A DNA stretch of 64,000 nucleotides, taken from the NCBI RefSeq assembly GCF_035046505.1, contig NC_089830.1:22918284-22982283 (forward strand). Reading direction: 5' to 3'. The notes under the pieces were generated by a model. That model was not told the origin of the DNA, ran no database searches, and was given only the letters and a program-made list of their open reading frames with translations. The DNA comes from Tiliqua scincoides. Its lineage: Eukaryota > Chordata > Lepidosauria > Squamata > Scincidae. Of the stretch, positions 11,431-22,912 are shown one piece after another; the first letter of the stretch is position 1, and every line of letters begins with the position of its first letter. Both the position numbers and the translations under genes were made by a program.

Positions 11431-12024
11431 CAAGGAGTAGGAAAGAAAGTGTGAACATCTCTGACACAGCAGCATCTCTGACACTCCCTTCCTTCAGGTA
11501 AGTAACATGACAGAGAGTAACCCCAACCAGCAGTCATTGCAATCACCTCAAGAGGACCATTTGAGGACAACCAATAACAATTGGGGGGGGGGGGGGAGAA
11601 CCAACCTGCAGTCCTTTGGCCCTTGCCTGCCTGCTCTTGGTAATAGCTGGTCAGTCTCCATATTTATGGGTGTGTGAGTGTTTTTATTGCTCGCAAGATG
11701 CTGGAGAAGGTCAGAGGTTTATGATGTGATGATGAAGAAGTTATTATGGGGTTTGCAGGCTAGTATTAGCAGGAAATTATCTGGAGTTAATAAATATGCA
11801 GCTATTAGATATACAAACTCCCATCACACCAGGCGTGACCCAGTTGCACAGGGCACCGATGTTGGGAATTGGAAGGAAAACCAAACCGTGGATGGAGGGA
11901 ATGTCTATTTTGCAATGGATTTTTTTGAATTCATGCCTTTGACTACACAGGTTGGAAGCTGCCTCTGTTACTTCCCTCAAACTCCTCCTCGAAACCCACA
12001 CTTTCCCAACATTGGTGGCAAAGT
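11431..12024. other. No recognisable feature
   Basis: A G homopolymer run lies at 11583-11596; otherwise unique-looking. Confidence 0.45.
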
Positions 12025-12640
12025 GAACATACAAACAGCCCTGCTGGATCAGGCCACAGGCCCATTTGATCCAGCTTCCTGTATTCCACAGTGGCCCATC
12101 AGATATCTCAGAGAGCACGCAAGACAACAGAGACCTGCATCCTGGTGCCACTCATTTGCACCTGTCATTCTGAGGTAGCCTATTTCTAAAACCAGGAGGT
12201 CGCATGTACCCATCATAGCCTGTAGCCTGTGATGGTCATTTCCTCCAGAAATCTGTCCAGACCCCTTTGAAAGTCATCCAGGCCAGATGCCATCACTACA
12301 TCCTGTGGCAAGAAGTTCCACAGATTAATGACATGCTGTTCTAACTCTCCTGACACTCACTTTTAGTGGAGACTCCCTGGTTCTGGTGTTGTGTAAGAGG
12401 GATAAGAACATCCTTCTCTCCACTCTATCTATTCCATATGTAATTTTGTACGTCTCAATCATGTCCCCCAGGCAGCTTTTTTCTAGACTGAAGAGCCCCA
12501 AACATTGTAGCTTTTGGGAGGTGCCCCAGCCCAGTAATGATTTTGGTCACTTTCTTGCACCTTTTCTAGTTCCACCATATCCTTTTTGAGATGTGATGGC
12601 CTTACAGTTGATTTGAACAATGGCATAATAATATTGACCC
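12025..12640 (-). mobile_element. CR1-type LINE 3' end
   Basis: Starts with the diverged terminus 'acagccctgctggatcaggc' and runs through the 3' UTR and RT C-terminus ('gtagtgatggcatctggcct' in complement) to about 12640. Confidence 0.8.
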
Positions 12641-13914
12641 TTGATCCTAAATTTTCCCGTCCAAACTCATACTTCACAACTTATGAAGGTACAGGAGGCC
12701 CAGTGTCCTTCCCACCCATCTTCCAGCCACCCCAAATTCAAAAAGCATGTCCCTCAGTCTTGCTCCTCCATCTGCGAAATGGGCACAGCATCACTGATTC
12801 AGCTTGGCGGGCTGCCGTGAAGATGAACAAGGTGTTCGCTGCTGTGGCTGCTTGCCTTGCACGCAGAAGGCGGCTGTGTAAAAATAAAATTTTTAAAAGG
12901 GCAGAAGAGAGCGCCACTTTGGGGACACAAGGGCAAGCTGAGATGATAGAGGAGAGACAGCCGTAACACGCGCTCACAGCTGTATTAACCTTAAAGTCAG
13001 AGATTGCGGGTGACCTCTGCCCTCCACACGCCACGGGTGGGGATTTTTGTTCCATGTCAAGGAGCAGCTGAATCTTTGTCTCTTTGAGGTCCAACCTAAC
13101 CCCAAATATTTCTATTATATTCCTATTGGGGGGGGGGGTAGCAATATAGATAAAACCACTGACCAAAATTATGTTGTTATGGCAACACCTCAGGCCTAAA
13201 CCTCTCCGCACAGCCTGGGAAATATTGTCCAATACATCATGCACCAGGAGACCTGACAAGAAGAAAATTGTCCTTAACCAGCGCCTGTCGGGGTGATTTA
13301 TACGGTGTTAATTTCTCCGTGACAATAGGGCATTTAACTTCATTTGCGCCCAGGATCCCCCCAACCTTGTTCCCCTTGCTAAGGGGAGGGAGGGAGTCTA
13401 CTTGATCTCTTTGGGGTGAGTCCCTTTGTCCCCCACTCTCCTGTCCCTCACCCCAATAAAAAGAGCATTTTTCCAATTGGATGGATCTAATGATGGGCAA
13501 TTGAAGGCTTGCACTTAGCAGGCCCCATTAAGCCAAGACACAGTAGGATGACTCCATATCTCCAACCATTTTTTGCATCCATCCTTCGTTCCATTTCCTT
13601 TCTCCTGCTACGGTTGCCCCAAACACCTTTCTCTTCAGAGCAAGGTGATTGGCACAACCAGGTGCCATGTCCCCTTAGGACACTATCATCTCTCTCCTGA
13701 CACAGTGCAGTTCCCCATTCCCTCAAGCTGGGAGAAGTTCCGGGGATGATGCTGTCTGGTTCCCGTTTTCTTAGGATGTGTTGATTTTGGATGTCTCTCC
13801 CACAACTAGAACCAAAGAAATGTCCTGGAAGGACATGTAGAATGCACAGGAGCATGCTTAGTTGGTGGAACTCATTGCCACAATATGTGGTTTTATTTAT
13901 TTTTAAATACATAT
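12641..13914. other. Unique sequence, no gene
   Basis: Open frames at 12738-13259 and 13487-14032 (minus) show no domain. 13270-13400 keeps CpGs and could be conserved noncoding DNA. A G run lies at 13129-13138. Confidence 0.4.
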
Positions 13915-14237
13915 ACAGGTGTGCGCCGCTTAACAATCCTTTGCTTAACAACGGACCACATATATGACAGTGGTCAAAGCACAACAAAGAGGCTCTTAAT
14001 GAGGCAGTCAGGAATCCCATAACCTGCAGCAAAATGTCTGTTTACACAACAAAGATGTTCTTAATGCAAAGAAGAGGCAATCTATCTCCAGTAGCCTGTA
14101 CAGTCAGACAGTTTCTAGCAGGGAGTGTCTGTTCACAGAACAAAGGCACTAGACTGGGCTAGATGTTCGCTTAACAACCTAATTGCATAACAACGGGATT
14201 GGATAACGTATCCCCATCATTAAGTGGCACGCACATG
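13915..14237. mobile_element. MITE with 19-bp terminal inverted repeats
   Basis: Left end ACAGGTGTGCGCCGCTTAA and right end (complement) ACATGTGCGTGCCACTTAA agree at most positions. 323 bp with no coding capacity. Superfamily not determined. Confidence 0.65.
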
Positions 14238-14487
14238 TACATAAAAATATGTTATATACATTAAATAAACATAGAAAAGAAAAAAAAGAGGAAATAAAAC
14301 TACATGGAATATCTCTAAGAGTGAAGCAAGAGTGAAGCCAAAAAATTTCAGTTACTTATTGCATTTAAATTAATGATCTAAATTTCCACCCCTACAAAAG
14401 TGATATCTCCAACGGTCCCTCTTGTGACTTAGCTTGGATGGTTTTAAAAGGGAATTGGATGAATCCACAGATATCTATTTATGGCAA

Positions 14488-15125
14488 CTAGTCACATGCC
14501 CGATTTTGTCTGATCTCGGAAGCTAAGCAGGGTCAGGCCTGGTTAGTACTTGGATGGGAGACCGCCTGTGAATACCGGGTGCTGTAGGCTTCTACCATAG
14601 TCTTTCGAGACTGAAGGTTGCCAACCATCTCCCTATACTGAACACTATCTCCCGATCTTGTCTGAACTCGGAAGCTAAGCAGGGTCAGGCCTGGTTAGTA
14701 CTTGGATGGGAGACCGCCTGGGAATACCGGGTGCTGTAGGCTTATACCATGATCTCGGAAGCTCAGCAGAGTCAGGCCTGGTTCGTACTTGGATGGGAGA
14801 CCGCCTGGGAATACCGGGTGCTGTAGGCTTATACCATGATCTGGGAAGCTAAGCAGGGTCAGGCCTGGTTAGTACTTGGATGGGAGACCGCCTGGGAATA
14901 CCGGGTGCTGTAGGCTTCTACCATGATCTCAGAAGCTAAGCAGGGTCAGGCCTGGTTCGTACTTGGATGGGAGACTGCCTGGGAATACCGGGTGCTGTAG
15001 GCTTATACCATGATCTCGGAAGCTAAGCAGGGTCAGGCCTGGTTCGTACTTGGATGGGAGACCGCCTGGGAATACCGGGTGCTGTAGGCTTATACCATAG
15101 TCTTTTGAGACTGAAGCTTGCCAAC
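14488..15125 (+). mobile_element. 5S-rRNA-derived SINE array, six units
   Basis: Unit 1 (14488-14625) is a full 5S SINE with tail. Unit 2 follows the spacer 'atctccctatactgaacac'. Units 3-6 start at 14751, 14838, 14925 and 15012, exactly 87 bp apart, and the last carries the tail again. All hold the 5S A box/C box region (AGCTAAGCAGGGTCAGGCC, GATGGGAGACCGCC). The CCATGATCTC junction is the same as in the opposite-strand array at 3657-4056. Confidence 0.88.
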
Positions 15126-15407
15126 CACCACGAGTCCCGATGGCTATGTGGTTCAGGGGCAATGGACTTCAGAATAACAACGGCAAGTGAGCAATGGTGG
15201 GTGCAAATGACTCTAATGGGCTTCCCCAAAGCAGCTAGGGGGCCATTGTTGTATGTAGGGCGACAAAAGATGTGGGCAGGTGCTGCCCTCAAAATGAACT
15301 TTTACGGACATTTTGAAGATCAAAGGTCACTGCGTGACACGGGTTAGGCAATTTCGGGAAAACAGAGGAGCTTGGAAAATAATGAATCAATCTGGACATG
15401 TTGTATG
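15126..15407. other. No recognisable feature
   Basis: Nothing recognised. Confidence 0.4.
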
Positions 15408-15500
15408 CCAGGGGTGGCCAAATTATGGCTTGCGAACCCCATGCGGCTCTTTGACATATAATGCGCAACTCGTGGAAAGATGTTGGCAGGGTCCTTTTTT
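15408..15500. mobile_element. hAT-like element, one end
   Basis: 'ccaggggtggccaaattatg' then 'cccatgcggctctttgaca' is a typical hAT terminus. The other end was not found. Confidence 0.5.
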
Positions 15501-15861
15501 TGCATCACAATCAATATAAAAGATAAACACAAAAAAATTCCCACTTTACCAGGTAGAAATCCACTGGATTCAAACGTAAAGTTTAATGTTCAAGGTGAGT
15601 AAATCTATTTAAGAGTTTAAACGCTTCTTAAGTATTGCAGCCCTCAAACATTCTAAGTTTATGGTATGTGGCTGTTACATGAAGTAAGTTTGGCTATATA
15701 CCTGCTATATACCTAAAGGAAGGTATGGGCGTCCAATTTATTTGGGAGGAAAGGCAGAATTTTTTAAAAAATGTTCTTAAATAAATAAATAAATAAGGAG
15801 CTGGGCTACAAAATTTAAGAAGTAGTAGAACTCTGCCTTTGATGTGTGATTCTCTAAAGCA

Positions 15862-15990
15862 GGGGTGTGCAAACATTTTGGCAGGAGGGCCACATCATCT
15901 CTCTGACATTGTGTAGGGAGTCGGAGAAAAAAAGAATTAATTTACATTTCAAATTTGAATAAATTGACATTAATGAATACATTAGGGATG
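15862..15990 (-). mobile_element. Fragment of hAT family A
   Basis: 'gcaggggtgtgcaaacattt' and 'ggcaggagggccacatcatc' are the complement of the right end of 39550-40013. Only about 130 bp are recognisable. Confidence 0.6.
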
Positions 15991-16312
15991 GGACTTATAT
16001 GAATGAACGAATTTTACTGAGTTCATTTATAATACACATGAGAACTATAAAACAGGTATATAGAACCACAGGAGAATGATGAACGGTTTGTCACACACTT
16101 CTTACACAGTGAAAACATACAGACCAAGCCAGACACACATGGAGCGTAAGTTGCTAAGAGGCAATGGGGGGGGGGGGTTAAAATAATGCCCAGGAAAAAG
16201 CAGACAACACATGGAGACTATGAAAGGCCTTGCTTGAACCCGCAGCTTACATCTGGCAGTTGTGACTGGCTGTTGCAGACCAGCGTGGGTGCCAACAGTC
16301 TCTGGTGGGTTA

Positions 16313-16420
16313 GAGCAGGGGTCGGCAACCTGCAGCTCTAGAGCCGCATGTGGCTCTTTCAGCTGTCTGCTACGGCTCGGCTCCTCGGCTCCTCCCGGTG
16401 AAAGTGGCAAAGGGGGTAAC
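16313..16420. mobile_element. hAT-like element, one end
   Basis: 'gcaggggtcggcaacctgca' then 'agccgcatgtggctctttc' is a classic hAT terminus. Other end not found. Confidence 0.55.
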
Positions 16421-16783
16421 AGGAGGCACCTGTGTTGGGAGGGCAGGCTGCTTCCCTCCGCCCCCTGAGCTCACTGCCCTCCTCTCCCTTCACGCCTACC
16501 TGCCCCGCATTGGTTTCCCTTTTCAATTTTGCCCGCTCTGCAGGCTTAAGCTCCCTGTTTTTCCCTTCCCCAACTCTCCAGCAGGCTCAGCCAATCAGCA
16601 TCCAGCAGGCTCCTGGCTTTTTCTGTTGGAATGGCTCGGGGCCCTTCACTGGCTGACCACCAGCCAATCCTGAGCCGCCCTCCTCCTCAGCCATTGCCAG
16701 CCCTTGCAGCCGACTTTCCCTGAGCAGGTCCCCACTCAGTGCAAGGAGAGACTTTTCCTCCACACCTGAGGAGACATCCTGTG

Positions 16784-17325
16784 TGTCTACTCAGTAGTAA
16801 GCGCCATTACAGCGGATGAAGCTTACTCCCAGGAAAGGGTTCCTGGGATGGCAGCCTTGGAGCTTGCTCCTATGTGTGTCTACTCAGTTGTAAGCCCCAT
16901 TAAAGCGGATGAAGCTTACTCCCAGGAAAGGGTTCCTGGGATGGCAGCCTTGGAGCCTGCTCAAGGCCAAGCGCAAGTTCGGGTGAGTGGGAGCCCGCAC
17001 AGGTCTGTTTAAGAGTAAGCCCCGATGTAGTCCCTGGGCTACTCCCAGGAAGGTGTAGAGGGCTGTAACCTCAGCCTCCTCCTGTGCAGGTCTACTCACA
17101 AGTAAGCCCCGCTGTAGTCAGTGAGGCTTCCTCCCAGGAAGGTGTGGAGGGCTGCAGCCTCAGCCCCCTCCTATGCAGGTCTACTCACAAGTAGCCAGTG
17201 AGGCTTCCTCCCAGGAAAGTGTGGAGAGGACTGCAGCCTGAGAGCTCCAACCAACTTGTCTGCTCAGAAGTCCCATTGTAGTCAATGGGGCTTCCTCCCA
17301 GGATAGTGTGGAGAGGGTTGCAGCC
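16784..17325 (+). repeat. Cluster of six dispersed-motif copies
   Basis: Copies at about 16784, 16875, 17000, 17088, 17178 and 17255, each with 'tctactca.aagtaagcc' and 'actcccaggaa', spaced about 75-120 bp. The first two also share 'aaagcggatgaagcttactc', so they arose by local duplication. Confidence 0.75.
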
Positions 17326-17554
17326 TGAGTGAGGGAGGGCAGGCAGGCAGGCAGTGCAGAAGCTGGCCTGTGGCTGCCCCCCCTTCTTCTCTTCCCCACC
17401 TCTGGAGTCTGTCCTTTTTTCCTTCCAGCAGGGTGCCTCTGGAAGGTGGGGGGAGTTCTTTAGTATCCATGTAAGATAAGCAGATGTCATAACTGCCATA
17501 TGCATTGGAATCCTGGAAGATCTGGTGAGGAGCTAGATGTGCTGTCAGCAGTGG

Positions 17555-18075
17555 CCCCTTTAAGGGTAAGGCCTGGGCATCCAGCAGAGTGTGCTGCACA
17601 GCTGCAGCCACTTGAAGGCAATAGGGCCCTCAGGGATATAAGGAGCACCTGAGGAAGGGGGTGTGGGTTGTAGAAGGAGTGCAGGTTGGAGGTAGAAGAG
17701 GAGACTAACTGGGCTTATTGACTTTGACTTGGATACTCTGACTGATTTGACTGACTTACTTTGGAATCTGACCTTGGACTGTGACTTGGCTTATTGACTT
17801 TGGACTCTGCCCTGAATGCTCTGACTGACTTTGTGACTAATGGACTGCTGGAGACACTGGAGTTTGGTGTGTGGCTGCTGTGTCCAAGACCTGCTGACGA
17901 TCCAGGGTCTGCTGTAGTGGTGGGAGGCTGCTGGCAAGAGAGAGGACCTCTGCAGGTTGAACAGGTGAGCTACCCTGGAGGTGGGGTCCAGCAGGACTGC
18001 AGGGCAGAACCAGGGTCATTTGTTGGGGGAAAGAAGGGGAGCTAATTTGCTTAAAGTGGGCCTAATTCTCCAGGC
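17555..18075 (+). repeat. Unclassified dispersed repeat, copy 2
   Basis: Homologous to 5130-5600 in complement. 'GCACAGCTGCAGCCACTTGA', a 'gggatataagg' TATA-like box, a long pyrimidine/purine stretch with 'gactgacttt' repeats, and 'GAACAGGTGAGCTACCCTGG'. A retroelement leader or LTR is possible but not shown. Confidence 0.6.
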
Positions 18076-18963
18076 AGAGAATGGCCTTGGAATCAGGCAA
18101 AACACCATAGAGGACCAGGCATCTGAAAACACAGGACAAGAATGTATGACAAAACTAACTAAAAGCTATAAGAGGGGGCTACATTATAAAAATGGAACCT
18201 ATAAGAGCATAAAGGTAAAAAAAAACAACTATATATGCAGTATTATCTTCATTTTAGATGTCAAAAGGGTTTTGTGGCTCCTGAGGTTTGAGCATCAAAA
18301 GCTTCCAAAATTATGGTCAAAAAATGGCTTTGGATGGTATTGTCGGTTTCACTGTTCACCATAGCTCAAGCATAGTACATATTGGTTAGCCAGCCTATTA
18401 CATACAATTTCTGGTTGGAGGCACACATGGAGAGCACGCATTCGACCCGATGAAAGCAACTCAAATCAACAAAAGCTGGTGCCGTGGAAAGCAGTGATCC
18501 ACAGCCAACCTCCTCCAGCTCGTGCTCTCTATTCAGTGTAAGCTGTCTCCCTTCTATTCAATGGGCGCTCTGCATGTTTTGACAAATGGCGACCAAGACA
18601 AAAGCGCACCATGTCACAACATTTTTACAAGTCAGCGAAGGGGCTCTGGGATGCCAAAGCTCACCCAACCCAACAGTAAGTGCAAGACCGACTTGGGGTG
18701 GGAGGGTGGGGTGTCTGACCTAGAAGCAGGATCTCATATTTGATGCTGGCTTGAATCGGAAAGACAGCGCAAGCAAAAGAAAGGAGAATTCTCACCAAGG
18801 AAAATACACGCATGGATGCACCAAGTGCAGAGCTGATCAAGGAAATATCCATCAGTTGCGTGTATGACATGTGGGGTGCATGACCAAGGGACAACCAAAG
18901 GTCCCTCAACAACACAGTCCAGGAAAAAGTGCTTTTTATTGTGAGATTCAGAACCAACTAGGA
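18076..18963. other. No recognisable feature
   Basis: Unique-looking; no gene signal. Confidence 0.45.
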
Positions 18964-19363
18964 CAGTGGTTCCCAAACTTTTAAGCACGGGGACCCACGT
19001 TTCAAAATGACATTCTACTGGGACCCACTTATAAGACTTAAAAAAGGTTTTACTTTACCAGCCACTCATGCCTCTGGTTTTATTCTTTTTACTATTGTGG
19101 GGGGGAGGAGACCACCTCCTGGAGCATCACTGAGCTCCTCGTTCATTGGATCTTGACCATTGTGGTGGCTTTACATTCCCCTTTCCCCTGGACCAAGGTG
19201 AGGTCGCCTACTCATGAGTAAATACACACATGCTTCTCCATTTTGGTTTCCATAGGGCTCAAAACATTTTCCTTGTCAGCTATCAGCTTGTCAGTTTCGC
19301 GACCCACCAAAAATTTGGTCCGGATCTACTGGTGGGTCCCAACCCACAGTTTGGAAACCACTG
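18964..19363. mobile_element. hAT-like nonautonomous element, complete
   Basis: Starts CAGTGGTTCCCAAACTTTTA and ends AGTTTGGAAACCACTG. Perfect 8-bp duplication AACTAGGA (18956-18963, 19364-19371). 400 bp. Confidence 0.88.
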
Positions 19364-19474
19364 AACTAGGAAAACAAGACAGTGATGCCCGGATTCTGTC
19401 CAAGAAACCCCTTGAATTTATCCTACTGACCCAGTTATCATTTATCTTTCGGTTCTAGGTTTCTGAGAGTGCAA

Positions 19475-19922
19475 TGGGCCCTTCGTATCCACGGCCCCTG
19501 CGGATTCAACCAACCTTGGATCAAAAATATTTGAAAAAAGACTGGAGTGCGCCATGCATTGATGCGTAGGCAAACCTTGCCGAGACTGCAATCACCTTGA
19601 CCCATGGACATGATAGGTACGAGGTGGGCTGAGAAATTGGTGGGGCTTCCAGAGAAGCCTTCCTTCCGCTGGCCAACACAGTCAGCCATATATCTCTCAC
19701 GTTGCCAGCACAACTGCACCTGGTTGAGCATGAAGAGGAAGGGCAATGAAGCACACAAGCTGCCCGCAAGTATCCCACAAGCTGCCCACACCTCTGGGGT
19801 GCCCAGGACAGGAGGATCGACTATGACATTTTATTAAGGGGCTTGAGCATTCATGGATTTTGGTATTTTGGTATCCGCAGGGGTCCCAGAACCAAACTCA
19901 CATGGAAACAGAGCACCCACTG
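19475..19922. mobile_element. Tigger-like (TcMar) nonautonomous element
   Basis: 'ttcgtatccacggcccctgc' with 'ggattcaaccaaccttggat' on the left and 'ttttggtatccgcaggggtc' on the right are the known Tigger/MER2-type ends. The interior is non-coding. Confidence 0.75.
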
Positions 19923-20119
19923 TACTCTTATTCAGGGTGGCCAGTCATCTTCTTTTTCCAAGACATTTCTCTTTTTTAGCCTCATGCCCTGGAAAAGAAC
20001 TTAAATGTCCTCCTTTTCCCTGTGTGCGGGCCCCTGCAGGCAGCGCTTAGCCTTCTTATAATTAATAAATTACGTGTAATAAATTATATAATATTGTTTT
20101 AAATTTAATAATAAGTAAT

Positions 20120-20528
20120 TGTTGGCATCCTTCAGTCTCGGAAGACTATGGTGTCACGCTCTGAATGGTGGTTCTGGAACAGAGTGTCCTCTCCAGTGCG
20201 CGAAGCCTGGGTAAAGTAGGTATGGAGGATAGGCTGTTACCCACGCAGCAAATCCCCCCTCTCCACATCGCTGATATGGTCCAATGGAAAGGCAGAGGCC
20301 AATACGGTTGGTTCCAGCGGTGTCACAGGAGTTGCCAGAACGTGACTGTGTTCAGCCATGAACTGCCTCAGGGACTCCGGCTCCAGATTTTTCCTCGAGG
20401 TTGACTCCTGAAGCCTTTTCCATAACTGGATGTAGCCACAAGGCAGTGGAGGTTTAGGATCAGAGTTTTCCTTCTCTCAGATGAGCTGCCTTCCCAGGTT
20501 GACGAGTCCCATCTACCTGGTGGCTGTT
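20120..20528 (-). mobile_element. 5'-truncated LINE with the 5S-SINE tail
   Basis: Perfect 11-bp duplication TAATAAGTAAT (20109-20119, 20529-20539). The 3' terminus (complement of 'ttggcatccttcagtctcgg') and the adjacent 'ctgaatggtggttctggaac' match 38016-38080. No coding frame recognised, so this is 3' UTR only. Confidence 0.75.
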
Positions 20529-20664
20529 TAATAAGTAATATAATGTTTAAATTAACCATATGAAATCAATATACAAGTGTTTTTAGCTTTTAGTTTGCCA
20601 TGTCTACATTTTTCTTGGGCGTCCTACATTTTGGGATGCCTTGTCCTCTTTTGAGGTTATGACA

Positions 20665-20895
20665 TTATTATATTATTCATTATTCATCACATTTTTATAC
20701 TGCCCTTCCTCCAAAGAGCTCAGGGTGGTGTCCACGGCTGCTCCCCTCCTTTTTTCCTCACAACAACCCTGTGAGGTAGGTGAGGCTGAGAGAAAGTGAC
20801 TGGCCCAAGGTCACCCAGGAAGCTTCATGGCTGAGGGGGGATTTGAACCTGGGTCTTCCAGGTCTGAGTACACCGCCCAAACCACTACACCATAT
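20665..20895 (-). mobile_element. Sauria-type tRNA-derived SINE
   Basis: Complement has the tRNA B box 'gggttcaaat', 'ccatgaagcttcctgggtga' and 'cagcctcacctacctcacag', then the tail 'ccctgagctctttggaggaa'. The same family is at 60827-61175. In squamates this family uses a BovB-type tail. Confidence 0.85.
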
Positions 20896-20907
20896 CTGGT
20901 CACCCTG

Positions 20908-21352
20908 CTCTTATTGCAACACTCCCGTTTCCATTTAGCAACATTTAAGGCACAAATCTTCTCCTCCGTGGATGAAAAACATAGATCTCCTGCGGCACTT
21001 AGGGGGGGAAAAAGGGGATGTAGCACCCACATTTCCAAGGCGTCCCTCCTGATGTCAATTACAGGCTCCACAGCCAGTGTACACGAGCGTCACATGCTCA
21101 TTTCTTTATCTGCAGTGCTGTACGAGGGGATAAACGGATGCATTACGGTAATGAAATAACATATCAAATTAGCAAATTATCATTCATGCTTATCATTACA
21201 ATCATGACACAGCTCCTGGGTGCGAAGGGAAACTATGAGACTTGGGTTCATGGTGGTCTGGAATAAATGAAGGAGCCAAAGTTATTGCTCCTGCCAGAAC
21301 TCATGGTGAAAGGAAAGTGAAACAAAATCAGAGATACTGCTTGTCCTTAAAG
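20908..21352. other. No recognisable feature
   Basis: Unique-looking sequence. Confidence 0.4.
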
Positions 21353-21587
21353 CAGTGATTTTCAACCATTTCCATCTCATGGTACACTGACAAGGTGCTA
21401 GAATTTTCAGGGCACACCATCGGTTTTTTGACAATTGACAAGGCACACCATGCTGCCAGTGGGGGGGGGGGGGCTCACATCCCTAATTGCCCTATTAATA
21501 TATCAGCCTCCCGCAAACCCTTGCGGCACACTTGTGGACCATTTGCAGCACACCAATGTGCCATAGCGCATCGGTTGAAAATCACTG
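21353..21587. mobile_element. hAT-like nonautonomous element
   Basis: Starts CAGTGATTTTCAACCATTTC and ends TCGGTTGAAAATCACTG. Flanks CCTTAAAG / CCTTAAGG match at 7 of 8. Confidence 0.8.
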
Positions 21588-22539
21588 CCTTAAGGGGATA
21601 TGTTAAAATATCCCATTCAGGAAGGGAACGTCATCAAATTCCCAATTGCCCACCATACACCTACCTTACAAGGCTGTTGTGAAAGTTAAAAAGTGGGGGG
21701 GGGGGTTAGAACCATGTATGTCGCTCTAAGTTGCTTGAACAAAGGGGAAGGCATAAATGTTATACTATCTGGTAACATCACAGGGTAAGAAAATCTGCAC
21801 CCATCAACCTCTCCTTCTCTGCACCATATATATCTGTTTACACTGGTTCAGATCAGTAGTCTTATCATAGCCCACTACTCAGACTGACAATGGCTCTCCA
21901 AATGCTCAAGCCTTGCCCAGGCTTCCTATCGGACGATCCCATGCGATCGTCCACATGCATTGCACAGGGTCTGCTGTTGTGGCCCTCTCCCCTATGAAAG
22001 CCCTGTTTTTTATTGCATCAGTGTGTTGCTAGATTGCAACCTGGAGGCTGTCCATCTGTGTGTCCCTTGAATAGTTTCACAGCTGCTAAAGATGCAGCAG
22101 TAGCAACTTTTTCTGTCCTCTGCATTCCTGCTGTGGAGGAAAGCAAATAGGATTGGCCAGTACCTTCCTAGCCTGGCCACAATTTCACCCCTCTGGTTGG
22201 TTGCCAGGAAAAAGGAAGGTGACGTGCCAGAAAGACGCATTTGTGTATCAGTGTGTGTGTGCTTGCTGCTTGCTTGCTGGCAGGCAGTAGTTATGGCTTT
22301 TGCGAGGTAGATGACTTATTGGAGTTTGAAAGTTCACGTTGCAATTATTGGAGTGCTGAAGCCTCCTCCCCCACCTCCCTATTAGTTGCTGCAACCCACA
22401 ACGTCCTGACTTTTCTGGAATGTATTTTCTTAGATCACGAGGGTTTTCATCCATAATACTGAGCATCCCTGTAGCATTTTTGAGTGTGCAAAGAGGTTCA
22501 CAGTCATTGCAACGCATACAACAAACCTGGTAAGGTACA
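21588..22539. other. No recognisable feature
   Basis: Unique-looking; no gene signal. Confidence 0.4.
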
Positions 22540-22690
22540 CATTATTACCCCCATAATACAGAGGGGGAAGACCGAGGCCAAGAAAAGTAACTTACTTAAG
22601 ATCATCTGGTGAATGAATACGTGGCAGATTCAATCCATAGAAGTCCTGATTCACAGTTCAGGCTCTTACCTACTACTATGCTAATTGGGC
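22540..22690 (-). mobile_element. MIR/CORE-type SINE, ancient
   Basis: Order of blocks fits an inverted-view MIR: 'attattacccccataataca', 'gaccgaggccaag', 'gtggcagattcaa', 'caggctcttacctactacta'. Strongly diverged, as expected for an amniote-wide family. Confidence 0.6.
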
Positions 22691-22912
22691 TTTTTAATTT
22701 TTCGGGGGGAGGGGGGTGTTTTTAAGGTTCTTTGTGCATGTTTACACATAGTCTTCCAAGAGTGCTAGTGTTTTTGAAACAAAATGGGGGGGGGGGAGAG
22801 AGAGAGACTATAAAAAAAAAGTTCTTCTGAAGCCGGCATCCCACAGAAAAATCCAAACACAGCTCTATCCCACCTCATATTTGTCCCTCCTTACACATCT
22901 CACAGTATAGAA

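Larger units (their letters stand above)
19933..20907. mobile_element. hAT-type MITE with two later insertions
   Basis: Starts CAGGGTGGCCAGTCATCTTC and ends ATCTGGTCACCCTG. Perfect 8-bp duplication CTCTTATT (19925-19932, 20908-20915). 55547-55849 is an uninterrupted copy of about 303 bp. The extra length is a LINE piece (20120-20528) and a Sauria-type SINE (20665-20895). Confidence 0.85.

Noticed and set aside
13487-14032. 181-residue minus-strand open frame
   Set aside because: It runs into the MITE at 13915-14237 and shows no domain or codon signal.
14488-15125. A cluster of functional 5S rRNA genes
   Set aside because: The units lack the 5S 5' third, have diverged bases, carry a SINE tail and, at 3657-4056, target duplications; they are SINE units.
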